From an uncultured Lachnospiraceae bacterium (GTDB lineage Bacteria; Bacillota; Clostridia; Lachnospirales; Lachnospiraceae): a stretch of 64,000 bases of DNA. The DNA lies in NCBI GenBank assembly GCA_910585345.1, contig CAJUDS010000013.1:7299-71298 (forward strand). Direction: 5' to 3'. The notes below the pieces were generated by a model that saw nothing but the letters and a program-made list of their open reading frames with translations, was not told the DNA's origin and made no database searches. Of this stretch, positions 63,831 to 64,000 are shown one piece after another (position 1 is the stretch's first letter; each line of letters starts with the position of its first letter). The translations under genes were made by a program, and so were the position numbers.

Positions 63831-64000
63831 TTACTCGCTCCTATCGGTATTTGCGGTACTGGTAGGGGCATTTTTCTTGTAACGGCTCCGTATTTCATCA
63901 GCCATTCTCATAATCTCGTTGTGCCGCTCCATAAATTCCGGGCTATTCACTCCAAGACGCTTTTCCTCTGCGGCTGTCAGTGCCGCCATATCTTCCAGTG
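63831..64000 (-). CDS. Partial gene of the integrative element, C-terminal end
   Basis: The last 55 codons of a minus-strand gene that enters from the right edge. Visible residues include ALTAAEEKRLGVNSPEFMER and HNEIMRMADEIRSRYKKN, ending in Thr/Ser/Asn-rich residues. The product is cut by the window and cannot be named; a helical, charged tail is all that shows. Confidence 0.55.
   Translation of the reverse strand, partial: LEDMAALTAAEEKRLGVNSPEFMERHNEIMRMADEIRSRYKKNAPTSTANTDRSE

Noticed and set aside
1..64000. CRISPR arrays, rRNA and tRNA genes
   Set aside because: Scanning by eye found no regularly spaced repeats with spacers, no rRNA-like conserved blocks and no cloverleaf; short arrays could still be missed.

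Overview
This window looks like a chromosomal segment of a motile, Gram-positive, low- to mid-GC anaerobe of the Clostridia, most probably Lachnospiraceae. The grounds are clostridial-type ribosomal and RNA polymerase proteins, strong AGGAGG ribosome binding sites, a late flagellar cluster with FlgM, FliW and CsrA, a large carbohydrate operon, and an integrase of the Tn916 type. The assignment rests on gene content and remembered family resemblance; no search was run.

Layout. (1) About 0.2-19.1 kb, all on the minus strand: the translation/transcription core rpmG-secE-nusG-rplK-rplA, then rplJ-rplL-rpoB-rpoC, then rpsL-rpsG-fusA. The usually continuous rplKA-rplJL run is interrupted by a three-gene envelope module (CapA-like, SGNH-like, MBOAT acyltransferase; 12.7-16.6 kb). 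Control signals are visible: an L10 leader with a following terminator, a repeated leader element before both rplK and rplA, and an rpsL promoter nested inside the rpoC terminator. (2) 19.3-33.2 kb: late flagellar genes. A plus-strand FliD-related orphan and an acyl-CoA carboxylase beta subunit come first. The minus-strand flagellar operons then read flgM-flgN-flgK-flgK2-flgL-fliW-csrA, and, from a second promoter, flaG-fliD-fliS-fliT-like. Two promoters match the sigma-28 (sigma-D) consensus with identical spacing, and a third is close. Hook-filament junction proteins, the filament cap, their chaperones, the anti-sigma factor and the FliW/CsrA flagellin switch sit together; flagellin itself is outside the window. 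(3) 34.2-49.8 kb: a 14-gene minus-strand sugar operon. It encodes an RbsABC-type importer with a DUF2291 lipoprotein, an RbsD mutarotase, a FucI-like isomerase, a split transketolase, an FGGY kinase, a LacI regulator, a ribokinase-family kinase, an iron alcohol dehydrogenase, an MFS transporter and a type-2 glycerate kinase. Isomerase plus kinase plus split transketolase plus Rbs-type importer resembles the known D-apiose transketolase pathway, but the substrate is inferred. (4) 50.0-55.7 kb: a possible permuted papain-fold protein, two ABC exporters and a MarR regulator with its own promoter and repeated operator. (5) 55.8-60.6 kb: an AT-richer five-gene cassette I do not recognise as any named system. 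It has a Ycf46-like AAA+ ATPase, a zinc-ribbon protein, a coiled-coil protein with two membrane segments, and two unknown proteins. (6) 60.8-64.0 kb: a decayed integrase remnant, then the end of an integrative element with a Tn916-type integrase, iterated repeats that may be its arm-binding sites, and small overlapping genes running off the right edge.

The best candidate for an undescribed system is the AAA+/zinc-ribbon/coiled-coil cassette at 55.9-60.6 kb. The most informative regulatory findings are the promoter nested in the rpoC terminator hairpin and the sigma-28 promoter overlapping the csrA terminator.
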